Shown here in pieces: positions 22,847 to 34,486 of a stretch of 64,000 nt of DNA; position 1 is the stretch's first letter, and every line of letters begins with the position of its first letter. A program made the translations under genes and the position numbers. The notes beneath the pieces were generated by a model. It had not been told where the DNA came from. It was given only the letters and a program-made list of their open reading frames with translations, and did no database searches. Source of the stretch: Melieria omissa (taxonomy: Eukaryota; Arthropoda; Insecta; Diptera; Ulidiidae); the NCBI GenBank assembly GCA_963971225.1, contig OZ020269.1, positions 10,805,701 through 10,869,700 on the forward strand, written 5' to 3'.

Positions 22847-24691
22847 AGATCGGAATCAGACGTATTTTCTACATACTTGTATCTGGTATTCTAAGGACCT
22901 GAATTTAATATGATTAACGAGCCACTGAAAAACAATATTTTCCTGTTTTCTGCAGACTAATATCTGGTATCAGGACCTGAATGGTCTATTTGTGCCCGTT
23001 ATGTTTGTTCAAGGATTTCCAAAAGTCTACTGAACACTGTATAAGAAATTTATTTTGGAGAACTTCATACCACAGGGGTACTCACAAGCCATTGTCTTTT
23101 GACAAACAATATTCTAGAGTTTCTTGCATACTGGTGTTTGGCATCGCTAGGGATCTTAACCGAAATAGTGGACCAAACCCTATATAAACTTATATAAGAA
23201 AATTGCTTAGAACTCATTTAAAGGGACAAAAACATTCTTACAATCAGGAAAAGACCTAACTTTGAAGATTTACCTTGCGGTTATGGAAAACGTAAGACGT
23301 AAGAATGGACTCATTCTTTATAAAGGGTCTATTGTTGTTTATATTGAAGAATATATACAGTTTTTAATTAAGTTTTAATTCTGCGTATACAAAATGGCGG
23401 CACAAGCATTGAACTCTTTGAAATTGTACTTATTGAAGAATAACATATATAACATTTTTATTAAATTTTCAATTATTAATGGTTCTCAAAATGGCAGTTT
23501 TTTGAAATTTTGAAATTTATTTTTTTAACTCCAAAAGTGTAGATGAATTTCTTGTAAAATATACCAAAAAAATTGAAAAAATAATCCTCAAAGTTAAAGT
23601 GGAACAAAACACAAAATCTATTTAGTATTTTGTTAGTTAAATTGGTGAAGAGAAATCCAACTGGATGCACGAACGACAATTAGCACTTTAACGCTATTTT
23701 GACAACAAGAAAATCGTCATGAAAGAAGTCTATTTGTGTATATCGTTGATTTTAGTTCTTAGTTGAAAGAGTTGTGTGTTCATTAACAGCTCAGACATTG
23801 GTTCCATTAATTTGGGATCATAATCTGTCTCGATTTTCACTCTCTTTGAGTATGGACGCCTAAAGTTGATTTTTAATTTTTGTGTTTTAAAATTGTTTGA
23901 CCAAATAACTCTTAATATGATCAATGACATTCAAATTAGAAGATAAATCACGTTTTTCTAGAACATTTGGGCAGTTGCAAAGTAACTTCAGACTTGCACA
24001 TTGTACACGTATCTTTGTACCAAGTTTGTGCATATAATCCATCAGATTTGCCTTCAAATGTTAAGGAACATTGCATAATATCATCAATAATGTTAGGGCT
24101 CCCTGGACCCGTAGATACAGTTGAACGCCAGTATGTTATGGAATACATAACAAGTTTTATTGGGAGGTGTCACAACTTTTTCCAGAAGTTTTTTCTGATC
24201 CTTTTCCGAAATATTGTTTACAGACAAAACAACTTCAATGTTTTTCGGTTAAAAATCATGTTCATGTTCAATCAAATTGAAGCCAACCTCTTCCACCTAG
24301 TTTCGTCCCTACTTAACCTAATATTAATATTCTTGGTAGATATGTTCCCATGCTATGAAAATTGGGCCTACAAAATAGTTAATAATTATTTTGAGGTGCT
24401 TTAAAAACTTGCTGGGACGTATTATCCCAGTAGTCCCAAAAGGGTTAAATATGCTTTAAAGACAATTTGAGTCACTAATTAATTAATCAGAAAGTTGTTA
24501 GCGTAACAAATCACAAAGAGTATGCTTTGAAGGGGAGATTGAGCACCCCTTCCACGAGTTTTCTCTCCTATCCCTTTCTCGTCTTATATCTTCACCATTG
24601 GGTTTAGTTTGATGATCTGGCTTATAGGCTTAGTCTTCCTCCTCTTCTTCATATCATCATCACCATGACTCGAAGATTCGCACAAGACATA
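22847..24691. other. Noncoding block, possible decayed repeats
   Basis: At 22865-22990 the words TATCTGGTATTCTAAGGACC and TATCTGGTATCAGGACC recur, a weak tandem pair. At 23967-24404 there is a 145-codon open frame with no recognised domain; I do not call it a gene. A lone AAAAGGGTTAA at about 24437 resembles a piggyBac-type end without a partner. Confidence 0.45.
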
Positions 24692-24853
24692 AATTGACCC
24701 AGTGGCGCACAAATGGTTTCATTGTGGGAGGAGAAGAGGGGTTTGCGTACAACTTTTAAGCCGAGTACCATTCGAAACCATGTTTTGTACCTCTTTTTAG
24801 GTTTGGAGGTTTGAACGCCCCAAAACCCCCTTGTGTGCGCCACTGAGTTGACC
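24692..24853. mobile_element. hAT-like MITE, 146 bp, CAGTGGCGCA family
   Basis: The element is 24700-24845. The left end is CAGTGGCGCACAA and the right end is TTGTGTGCGCCACTG, good inverted repeats. The flanks AATTGACC (24692-24699) and AGTTGACC (24846-24853) agree at 7 of 8 bases, as expected of hAT insertion. The interior contains GTACAACTTTTAAGCCGAGT and GGTTTGAACGCCCCAAAACC. Related fragments lie at 5036, 8836, 33836, 46474 and 53520. Confidence 0.9.
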
Positions 24854-27300
24854 ACTTTCTCAAACACTCAAAGTGCCACTACAACACTGCCTCGCTTATC
24901 ATTTTCCAATCCAAATACTCTCAGCGATTCCACTCAATTAGTGTCCATTCATTCGTTCATGTCAAAACTTTGAAGGAAAACCAATGCTCTACCTTTCACC
25001 AACTTAAAATTGAACGATTTTTTGTTGGTGTTTGTTTGGTTTATTGTTTTTTTTTTTCACAAGCGAGACAGCGATCGCGCCAGCAATCAATCTGCACGCT
25101 CCCGCACTGTGTTAGGCGAATAGCTGGAAATGAATAATGAAAAGTGCTTAGAAAACAACCAAAAGAGACAGCAAAAACAAACCATTTAAAATGTCAGAAA
25201 ACGACCCAAATCACAATTGGCCGATAAACAACACAGCACACAAACAACAAAACAAACAAACCGACATACGGACCGACCAACAGAAAATCACACCGAAAAT
25301 GAAAAGAAACAGTTCGGTGCTGCCGGTGTTGTTGGCTGATTGTGATTTGGCGATTAGCGAATGTATGGCAAAGAGCATAACAAGCGCGTCAGCTACCACC
25401 GCAAACGGCCTGAAAAGCCGAAACAAAAACAAAAAGCAACACATGAATACAATAACAAGCAAAAAGTGGAAAAGCGAAAAACCAAACAAAACAAACCAAT
25501 GAGGGGAGAAAAAACTATAAACAAGCACTCTACAACAGCGAACAAGCATAATTTAGACAAATCAATAAATTACTAATAGCCACATTTGGATATTCCAAGC
25601 GGCGCACTACGCCGCAAAAATGAGCCGCCAGCCGCCATGCCAATCAGACCAACTAAAAAAAATAAAACAAAATGGAAAAAATAAATAAAAAACAGCAACA
25701 ACAATAACAACATCAACGCCAAGAGCAGTTCCACAAATCGACAGTCGGCCACAAAACTGAGATCGCAGCGTACGATTGCGCTGCCGCCGTTGAACCATCC
25801 ATTCAAACGTTGGTTGTGGCGGCACGCATGCGCGCCGCTCGTTTTTACTATGTTTTTTGTGTTTCGTAGTATTTTATTTTATTTTTTTTTAATTTTGTAT
25901 TTGTTCTTGTTGTATTTTATGAGCGATGATGGCGCAAAATCGCAAAAGATCATTGAATTGGCGTACACGGGCGGCGTAGTAGCGACGGCGAAACGTGGTG
26001 TTGCGGCAATGAATGGTGTCGCAGTTGCTGCTTTAAATTGGTTTCATCTACCACTGGGGGAACTTAGAGAGAGAGAGAAAGAGGAGAAGGTGGTGGTCTG
26101 AGACAACTGCAAAGATTTGCTGGCTGGCGATCAGCGCCGATGGCAGCGATCTCTGTTGGCGGTGCCACGGCACTCAAATTTAAACTCAACATGATGCCGG
26201 CCAAGATGCTAAATGATCGCCTCTGGGGAGTTTGCTCCTTCGTTGGAATTTATTTATTTTTTATTTTGTTGCTATTATTATTGTTGTTGTTGCTGTTGTT
26301 TCGTTTCCCCCACCGGTTCGTTTTTTTTTTTTTCAATATAGATTTGGCTCCACTGCGGTTGCTTTTATGTAAAGTCTTTGTTGTTGTTGTTGTTGCGCTG
26401 ATGAAGCATACAATTTTGTTCGTTGGCATTTCAGGCATTGCGCGCCCACCTTGTTGTTATTGTTGTTGTTTTTGTTGTTGTTGTTGTTATGTTTGCTGTA
26501 AATGGCGTTGCTCTGCGCAGTGTAAGCTGATGCGATCATCGGCTCGCTGGCTGTTAGTGTTGTCATTGTTGTTGCTGTTGTTGTTGATGTCATTGTGTTG
26601 TCGCTTGCCGGCATCGCTGCAAGTTGAGTGTTGTTATTGTTGTGTCGTTTCGTTGATTGTGGCGCATTCAATTAAATTAAGTGCGCCTGCGCGCATGCGC
26701 GTCAACATTTTTGTCTACTTGTGTTCACTTTTCAATAAAATCGCCTTTTCGCCTCCAGTTTTTAAGCGTTGCCTCACAACTGCGCCCCGCTTCCCGCCAC
26801 TGGAGTGAAGGATCGATGCGATAAATGCAGCCAGAGACGACAGCAGCGACAGAAAAGTGGAAATAAAATTTTATTTCATTTTTATCAAAAGTGATCGTGC
26901 CGCAGCATTGCATTAACGGCCAGCAGCATTCACCACTTATGCACTTTTTACATTCAATTTAATGTGCAGCCTCTGCACACGCCGCGTTTCCGGTCGAGTC
27001 TTGTGAAGCGCTTTTTGGCAATTTTTGTTTTGTTTTATTTTCTGATTGCTGCACTGTTGAACGATCGACGATTTTTGTGTGTGGGCACAAAAGTGGGCTG
27101 TTCAAAAAAATCAGGCTGACAGTGTGGCAACAAATGATGGGAAAATTATGGGGGAGAAATATGTAAAAACATATAGATAAGTTTTAATCGTTCCCCTTCA
27201 TGAGTAAGTTGGTTAAAATTTAGAACAGTGTGTGCTGCGCTGGTTGGATTTTGAATCGAAAAACTATTTGATTAATTTTGAATGAAAAATATGTTCCTTG
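24854..27300. other. Noncoding block with TTG/CAA runs and GC-richer parts
   Basis: No gene recognised. The 222-codon open frame at 26140-26808 is Leu/Val/Cys-rich because it reads TTG runs (26270-26300, 26375-26398, 26445-26490, 26570-26590). A (GA)n run lies at about 26068-26080. Parts at 25060-25400, 25720-26240 and 26660-27010 are GC-richer and look unique. Confidence 0.5.
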
Positions 27301-28140
27301 CCATCGAGAGCCATTTTGACATGTTGAACAAGTCTGAAAGTTCATTGAGATTCACTGTGAATGCTTTCATCTCTGAGAAAAATGTCTCTTGTCGTAGCAA
27401 ATCATTTCGATCTTTTAAAGAAGCCTAGCAAGTATGAAAGTCCATACTGATCCATTGTGAATGTTTTCATCACTGAAAAAGGGGTTATCGATCTTTTGAA
27501 GAAGCCTAAGAAGTATGAAAGTCAAACTTTCATTGTAGAGAGAAGAAAATGTCTCTTACTATATCGATTTTTGAAGAAGCCTATAAAATCTAGAAGTCCA
27601 TTAAGATCCATTGTGAATGGCTTCATTTCTGCAGAAATTATCTCTTGCCATACCGAACTATTCGATCTCTTAAAAAGTCTAAGTCTGAGAGTTCATTGAG
27701 ATGCATTGCGAATGCTTTCATCTCTGAAGAAAATGTCTCTTCATAGCAACCAATTTCGATCTCTTGAAGAAGTCTACCAAGTCTAAAAGTCCATTGATAT
27801 TCACTGTGAATGCTTTCTTTTTTGAAGAGGATGTCTGTAGCCATAACGAACCATTTCGATCTTTTAGAAAAAGGTTTTGCAAGTCTGAAAATCCATTGAG
27901 TTCCATTATGAATGCCTTTTGGAGAAAATGTCTCTTGTCATAGCAAACCATTTCGATCTTTTGAAGAAGCCTAGAAAGTATGAAAGTCAAACTTTCAGTG
28001 AATAAAGAAGAACTTAACTACTATATCGATCTGTTGCTTTCATCGTTGAAGAAAAAGGTCTCTTGTCATAGCGCATCATTTCGATTTTTTGAGGAAGCCT
28101 AGAAAGTATGCAAGTCCAACTATCACTGTGTTCGCCAGGT
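27301..28140 (+). repeat. Tandem array B, unit about 95-102 bp, about 8 copies
   Basis: The anchor GAATGCTTTCATCTCTGA recurs, with changes, at 27359, 27459, 27615, 27710, 27808, 27910 and 28035. Between anchors are AAAATGTCTCTTG, CATTTCGATCTTTTGAAGAA, GCCTAGAAAGTATGAAAGTC and CATTGAGATCCATTGTG. Copies are strongly diverged. The array has no similarity in unit sequence to the other arrays of the window. Confidence 0.85.
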
Positions 28141-31100
28141 TTACCAGAAACACTGAGATCTAATGCCTTGATGCCTTAATATCTAAGAAGGGGATCTTTC
28201 TTTCTCGTTGGGTATTCACAGTGGACCAGTGGAGAAGCGACGTTTCCGCAATTTATTGTCAAATTTCCTGAGAAACATAGTAAAGTTGAAGTCTCGATTT
28301 AAATAGACTTCATCAATAAGTTCTTCAATATTTTCTAGAGTAAATAAATGTAACCTTTTGATGAAATCTACTAGATTCGGGAGTTAAACTGCCTTTTTGT
28401 TTCTCAGAAAGATTAACACTAACATGTGGAGTCACCACCACTGAAATTTCACTATGAATTCCTTCATTATCCCCGTGCTCATCATTTGCCTTCTTACAAA
28501 ACAAAGTAATCCGAATTCTTTGGAAAGCCCAGAATACATGAAAGTGAATGAAAGTAGACAGATTACATTCCACACAAAAAAAAACTGCAGCATTGAAGAA
28601 AAATACTACGAAGTGGAACCCGCTAGCAGGTAGAACAAGACCATTCAGTAGGCCTTGCGATCCCTGTAGAAGGACGAGCGACCACGAGGCTCGTCTTGAT
28701 TTGATTTGAGCTGGTAGGACTTAAAAGCAGTGCCCAAAAAAAGAACTAAGCGATTGAGACCCTATTGTTGTAATTGTCTAATATAAGGTTCGTCAGGAGT
28801 CTTGATCTGTCGCGTCTGCAAATTTTCTGTGACCTTTTCGTCAATAAAATGAACAAACAAATAAACCTCTTTCTGTGCCGAACAAATTCAATATTTTGAC
28901 AAAACCCAATAGATCAAAAAGTTTCGATTTCGGTACGTTTGCTAAGTTTGTAGGGAATCTTGTTTATAGAGTACAAAGTTGTCAGTACGGAAGACGCATT
29001 GTGAATGACTTCATGATGAAGTTTAGTAGATTTGAGAGCTTAAATTGTACTTTGATTGCTAGGCTCGTTTGAATTCTTGATCCAGGAATATGAACGAAGC
29101 GTGCAGGTGATCTCTGAGTTTAGCTTTCGCATCGTTTGTTAGGTTTGTCACGAACATTGATCTCAGAGTAACCAGCCGTCTTTACAAAAGACGTATTGCT
29201 AATCATTCTATCGAAAGTAAAACTTTTGCTTTGTATTTCAGACTTCTAAGGAAATCTGATCCCAGAATAGGGACGCAGTTTTTCCGGAAAGCCGAGTATT
29301 GGTAATGTTGTATTATTCATCTTATTTTTACCTCCCGCTGGTATTGCTGTACGATAACTGCTATTTTAGAACCATAGATCCACTGGTCTAGTGTCAAGTC
29401 ATAGTTTCTATGAGCTGCTTGGCCCAGACAGGGCATTTCAAGTTTTTCTCAGCGATTGAGTGAGCGATTTGCTTTAACATTCTTGCAGATTATACCGTCA
29501 ACATTCCCAAACGTTCACTATTTTAATTGATGTTATAAGGCGATTTACACTTGGAGGCCAATTAGGCCAAGTGTGTTGCTTCAGGTGTGAAAAGTCCCTC
29601 TTTTTTCCCTCTTTTTCAGAGTTCGTTTTCTTCCAATGATCATAATCACAATCAGCCTGGGCTCCTTCACTTTAGTAAGAAATAACATTTATGTAGCTAA
29701 GAAAATTGCGCTCAAAATTAACACAAAATTATGGCGCACGCCACTGCGCTGCCTTCCACTGCCTTCGCTGTTGATTTCGCTGGGAGATTTTCATGCGCGG
29801 CTTAATGCGTTGTTTCTGCCATTGCCACTGCGGACACTACAAATTGCTATGACTGACTTATTGTTGTTGTCGTTGCATTTGACTTGATTTTCTTGCTGCT
29901 TGCGGTTCAGTGGTCTGTCCATCATTTTGTGCATGCAATCATTCATCCGTTCAGCGTTTCGTTTGTTCGTTCGTTGGTTCGTTGTCGAATTGTTGGTTGG
30001 TTGGTGTGACTGGCTGACAGACTTGCCGTCAGTCTATCTGTTGCTTGGCTCATTTCTCGGTGCCACACTGACAACTTGTGCGCCGTCGACTGACTGCTGC
30101 TGCTTGGTCCACTTGTGCGTCCATGCAACTGTCTGTCTGTCTGTTCATGTGACTCTACTACGTTCGCTCCTTTCTGCAGCCTGTTTGTCTTCGTCCGTCT
30201 GTTCAAACTATTTGTGTATTTGTGTGTCTCTACAATCGTCCGTCCAACTATCTGTCCAACCGCCCGTTCAACTGTCTGTCCAACTGTCGGTCTGCGCTTG
30301 ATAATACATTAATTTATGACTATATTTCGTCTTGTTTGCATTTTGTGGTAATTTGTCGTTGTTGTCTCATATTTGTTGTTGTTGCTTGCTGTTAGTTTGC
30401 TGTCGTTTCTCAAGTCGCTCTGGTTTATTATACTTGTTGTTGTTGTTGTTTTTTAACTCAACTTCGATTTTCAGTTGATTCATTGTGTTTGTGTGTGCGT
30501 TATTTTTTTCTCAGCTTCCACTTTGTTTGTGCATTTATTCATTTATTTAAGCCGACTAGCGACGGCGCAATCTCCCATGCAGTCAGCGACGGTTTGTCGA
30601 CTCGAAAATGTCGCCTGCAGCAGCGCCAATTAATAATTCCAGCGCTGTGCCCCTCCTCTCGCCTCCCCTCTTTCCCCTCGAGTGCTGCCCACAGATTTAT
30701 TTAATTGATTAAAATGTACAATTTCCATATTGATGTCGTGTTTTGACAATCTACAATTTAAAGCCACAGCATCTGTGTCTCTGTGTGTTTGTGTGTCTGT
30801 GTGTATGGAGACAAATAAATATTTGTTGTATAATATGTGCAGATTTGTATATCTGCAGCAAGTGGCTTTTGCCGCATTTGTCGTTGCTGCTGTAATGTAT
30901 CAAGTTTTTTTTATGGTTACTGGCATTTTGTCGTCAGCATTGCTGTGGCCGGGCGGCGGCGGCGCGCACTCGAGACTCAATTTGGATTTTTGTGTGTGCG
31001 CCAGTTTTGCGCTCAGTGACTACCAAATCGAGTAGCCGTTAATGCGAAATTACTTGATATAAATTTAATTGCTGCGATTAAATGGTGTTGGCACTTTTTA

Positions 31101-31449
31101 GCGGTTTCTCAGCCATTGCACGGTGCCGCATGCTTCACGCTCGCCAGCCCGCTGTGTGTGTTGGCAGTTGTTCATTAGGCATTTTTTTGTTGTTTTTGGT
31201 TGACTATTTTGTGGACACTAAAAATGCCGATTGTCGATTAGCCGTTTTCGGCGAGAGTAGTAATAAAAATTAGTTATTGCTCAAGTGACAGTTGAGCTTT
31301 CAACGTAATGCAGTTAGTTAGTTAATTAATTTAATTCAATTAAGGATTCAAGGCAAGATTAATTTAATTTATTCTAATAGTTAATTAAACAGTTAATGGA
31401 ATAGTTTAAATTTAAATTAAGCCACAAGAAGCTTTGTCATTAAGCCCAA
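28141..31449. other. Noncoding block, no gene seen
   Basis: 28141-29500 looks like decayed repeat-like sequence without a recognised family. 29560-31300 is GC-richer, with TCTG/TTCG-type simple sequence at about 29950-30300 and TTG runs at 30375-30450. A TAAT-rich stretch lies at 31310-31410. The open frames at 29900-30301 and 30730-31035 are low-complexity and unrecognised. Confidence 0.5.
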
Positions 31450-31850
31450 TGGGCAAACAATTGTCGCAGCTTTAAGACTAAATTGTAAAAAATGAATATT
31501 ACTTGGTATTAGAAATAAGACTCCATGGCTCAGTGGTTAGAAGGACAGACAAAAAAACAGTCTCAGCTTTGAGACAAAATTCTAAAAAATAAATATTACT
31601 TGGTGCACGAAAGAAAACTTCGTGGCTCAGTGGTAAGAAGAACGGACTCCGCTTTGAAACAAAATTCTAAAAAATAAATATTGGTTGGTATACGACAGAA
31701 AACTACGTGGTTCAGTGATTAGAAGGACAGACAAACAACAGTCACAGCTTTGAGATTAAATTAAAAAAAAATAAATATTGCTTGTTATACGAAAGAAAAC
31801 TCCGTGGTTGAGTGGTTCATCCCACAAGTCAGAGTAATGTGGCTTCGAAC
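31450..31850 (+). repeat. Tandem array C with a tRNA box A-like motif in every unit
   Basis: The unit is about 85-97 bp. Anchors at 31524, 31621, 31706 and 31803 read TGGCTCAGTGGTTAGAAGG or close variants; TGGCTCAGTGG is a good tRNA box A. The rest of each unit is CAGTCTCAGCTTTGAGACAA, then AATTCTAAAAAATAAATATT. A partial unit lies upstream at about 31450-31515. The last unit changes into a tRNA-like stretch with GGCTTCGAACAGC, near a box B. Intact box B is missing from the other units. Confidence 0.75.
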
Positions 31851-31944
31851 AGCGACTCAAGCTTCTCTTCTTCTTCTTGACTGGCACGACAGCCCGATTA
31901 CGAGACTAAGGCCTAGTAGTTACCCGCAACCAACCGTGTTCTAC

Positions 31945-32184
31945 GTGCGAATGTTTTTACAATGTTGGAAGGAACCTACAGTTTACTGCTGATTCCGAAC
32001 GGCGAGTTGGGAGCTTTTTCATAGGTAATTTCACTCTCAAAGGTTTACCCATTTCCTGCTGAGAGGACAGCCGCCAAAAGAAAAATTGTTGTTTTTCTTT
32101 TTTTCCGCGTTAACGCAACGGAGTATTGAACTTGCGGAGTCTTGACTCGCGGCCCAACGCACTAGCCAGATGAGCTTCGGCGGC
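31945..32184 (-). mobile_element. tRNA-headed SINE-like element, minus-strand copy
   Basis: On the minus strand the head (32184 to 32107) reads CATCTGGCTAGTGCGTTGG (box A-like) then AAGTTCAATACTCC (box B-like). The body reads GAAAAAGCTCC, CGCCGTTCGGAATCAGCAG, then GTAAACTGTAGGTTCC near 31975. The end of the body matches the plus-strand element at 4251-4465 (CGCCGTTCGGATTCGG, GTAAACTGTATG). The boundary on the 31.9 kb side is uncertain and the element may extend to about 31875. Confidence 0.65.
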
Positions 32185-33054
32185 TGCTGCCGCGACTCAA
32201 GCAATGAAATTATTTCTATTGACAGCTGATTTTTCTGAGGTTCACATAATTGTCTATAAAAGACTTACAACTTTTGATACTTTGAAGGCGTCATAGAACT
32301 GTAAAGGCTTTTCAGTGGTTCCAGTTTCGGTACATAAAGCGCTATAGCGATAAGCATAGCTACCCTCTAGTATGAAGAAATAAGGTTAAGCGAAAGGGTT
32401 AGTAAAATCTGTCAATATTATCCATACTGCCAATTTTATCCATATTGTCAATATTATCCATATTGATAGATTTGATTTTCTTTGACAGATATGATTAAAC
32501 TTTCAATGTATAATATGGACAGTTTCTCTCAACGCTGTCGCTACTTCTTTGACTTCTTTCGAACGAGTACGTTCGAGTTTCCCATAGTTCCAGGAATCAA
32601 ATATGTTTTTGTCTTCAGAAGAGTTACAAGTTTTAAGAGTATTTTGAAATAAAAAACTGGAACCACTGGGATAATACGTCGCAGCTACTTTTTAATTTCC
32701 CTCAAAACAACTATTCAGATTTTATGACCTACGCAAAATATTTTGTCGAATTCAGATTTTGTGAGCATCCAACATAATTTTCTTTGCCCAACTTTCATGG
32801 CTTGGGAACATTTCTAATAAGAGATTTTTGGATTTCATAATTAAACTTAGTCCCGAAAGGGTTAAGTTCAAAAGTTTGTACCACTTTGTAGTTGTACCAA
32901 AGAGAATAAAGATAAAGACACTTCATCTTCTTTGGTTGTACAAACGTTTTATAGAGAGAAAGCATTCATATCTTCAAATGGTAATTTTTTTAAAGAATGA
33001 AAAAGTGGAATTCGATTTAAATATTTTTTTATTATTAAATATTACTCTTGGTTC
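32185..33054. other. Noncoding with a short TATCCATATTGTCAAT-type repeat
   Basis: At about 32413-32466 a 17 bp-scale unit (TTATCCATATTGTCAATA) is repeated about three times. A GTCCCGAAAGGGTTAA word at about 32852 resembles a lone piggyBac-type end. No gene was recognised. Confidence 0.5.
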
Positions 33055-33560
33055 CTGGTCATAGGGGCATCATCGAGCTGATGAGTTGGCTAGAAATTGT
33101 ACTACGCCACCAAACACAAATGAACTAATTGGTGCACTACTGACGTCTGCCAAATTAAGCACTCGAAAAACTATCTTCTCGCTTGGAGAATAGACAGTAA
33201 AAACCAGTTCTAAGCCCTAAGGGAATCAAACAGCTATGGGCATGGGACGTGACACAAATGACTCTACTATAGCAGTTCCAACTGGTCACTGGACCATAAG
33301 AAGACACGCTCAGCGGATGGGCTTCCCTTTCAAAGAGTGCAATGAGCTGCAAATCTGTAAAGGAAGAATGGGACGCTTAGCACCTGATCCGGTTTTGCCT
33401 CATAGAAGATTCTGTGATCTTGGGCCTTTTTCCTAGTTGAACAACTTATCAACCATCGACATTAAGTGTGTCGTCTGTTTCATAAGGAGGGTCTCAATGG
33501 CTTTCTTCTTCCAACTGGTGTGCGTAGTTTTAACGGTCTAACCTAACCTAATCTAAAGAT
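33055..33560 (+). mobile_element. Decayed 3' end of an RNase H-bearing LINE, third copy
   Basis: From 33055 the frame reads W-S-stop-GHHRADELARNCTTPPN. This corresponds to the RNase H end motif H..ADELAR. A later frame (33236-33436) reads VPTGHWTIRRHAQRMGFPF and then a degenerate Cys/His region, matching the TGHW.I..HA.R motif of I/LOA-type ORF2 C-termini. Several frame changes and stops show it is dead. The 3' UTR continues to about 33556 and ends in a TAACCTAACCTAATC tail, unlike the TCTA and CATTA tails of the other two copies. It may be a different subfamily. Confidence 0.8.
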
Positions 33561-33835
33561 GCAACTATAAGGAGACTCCATATCGATGAATTTTTGTGCT
33601 GTGCTGTGTGAAGTTCACCATCTTTCCGATATCTAACACATATTCCAGTTTAATGAAGATTTCATGCCCTTTATGCAATTCTTTCTAGGCTATGATTATA
33701 GTTTACAGTTGGCCTTGGAAGCCTAGGTGTGCCTCAACCTCTGTTCAAGGGATCAGGAGACTAAAATAGTCTATGTTAAGGGGCCTCAACCCCTGTTTGG
33801 AGCATCTGTAGACAAGAACAATCTATGATTATATA

Positions 33836-33965
33836 CAGTGGCGCAACCAGATTTTATTTTCGGGGAGGGGGGCGCTTGAAAACAACTTTTGAGCTCAATA
33901 CCACTTGAAAGCATTAGCAATTTTTGTGTTTGGGGGGCAGGTTGAACCCCGAAACCCTTTAAAAT
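33836..33965 (+). mobile_element. hAT-like MITE fragment, CAGTGGCGCA family
   Basis: It begins with the terminal repeat CAGTGGCGCAACCAG and continues with GATTTTATTTTCGGGG, CAACTTTTGAGCTCAATACC and a GGTTGAACCCCGAAACCC segment. The right terminal repeat is lost. The copy at 46474 shares the same order. Confidence 0.7.
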
Positions 33966-34397
33966 AATAAAGTTAGAAGGACAAAACTCGAAAATGTGGT
34001 AGTGAACATATTAGTCCTTAAGATATATTTTGTTTCCAACAAGAACTATTGGAAATTTCCAAGGATATTCAAGGATAAAGTTTTAAAAAAATTGAAACAA
34101 ATATATTCAATACCTCTTCGTCCTTTTGCACCGAAACATTAAATTTTGTGAGATTCTGAGTATTGTTCTCTTTCATTTGATACCCATATTGTTTTTCTAC
34201 AATGCATTAAATTTCAAAATAACTTTTTGAAATAAACATGTCCTTGAAATTTCAAAGTCCTTTAAAAAAAAATGCAGACGTCAGAGAGAAAAACTAAAAA
34301 CGCAGTTTTACTACATTTGGCCGCTAGTTTCGCGAGTATATAGATTTGTTCGTGTGTTTTGAGATTTTTTTGATTTTTGACGCACAGTTCTATAATA

Positions 34398-34486
34398 TTA
34401 ACCCTTTCCGACATGAAAATAATCGGGCTGTATGAATTGTATGGGCTGTAGTCCAATATATTGGACATTGTTACTGAAAGGGTGAA
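34398..34486 (+). mobile_element. piggyBac-like mini-MITE, about 81 bp, copy 1
   Basis: TTAA at 34398-34401 is followed by CCCTTTCCGACATGAAAATA. The right end is ACTGAAAGGG followed by TGAA, one base off TTAA. The interior has the 16 bp palindrome GTCCAATATATTGGAC at 34451-34466. A reverse-oriented copy with the same interior lies at 50398-50488. Confidence 0.8.

Noticed and set aside
23967..24404. 145-codon frame considered as a transposase fragment
   Set aside because: I could not match any transposase motif on either strand.
24432..24450. piggyBac-like end AAAAGGGTTAA
   Set aside because: No inverted partner with matching sequence was found upstream within 1 kb.
26140..26808. 222-codon open frame
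   Set aside because: It is Leu/Val/Cys-rich because it reads TTG trinucleotide runs. No domain is visible and the opposite strand reads Asn/Thr/Gln runs equally well.
31450..31850. CRISPR-like array
   Set aside because: Repeats and intervening parts diverge together, with no constant repeat and unique spacers, and the genome is eukaryotic.
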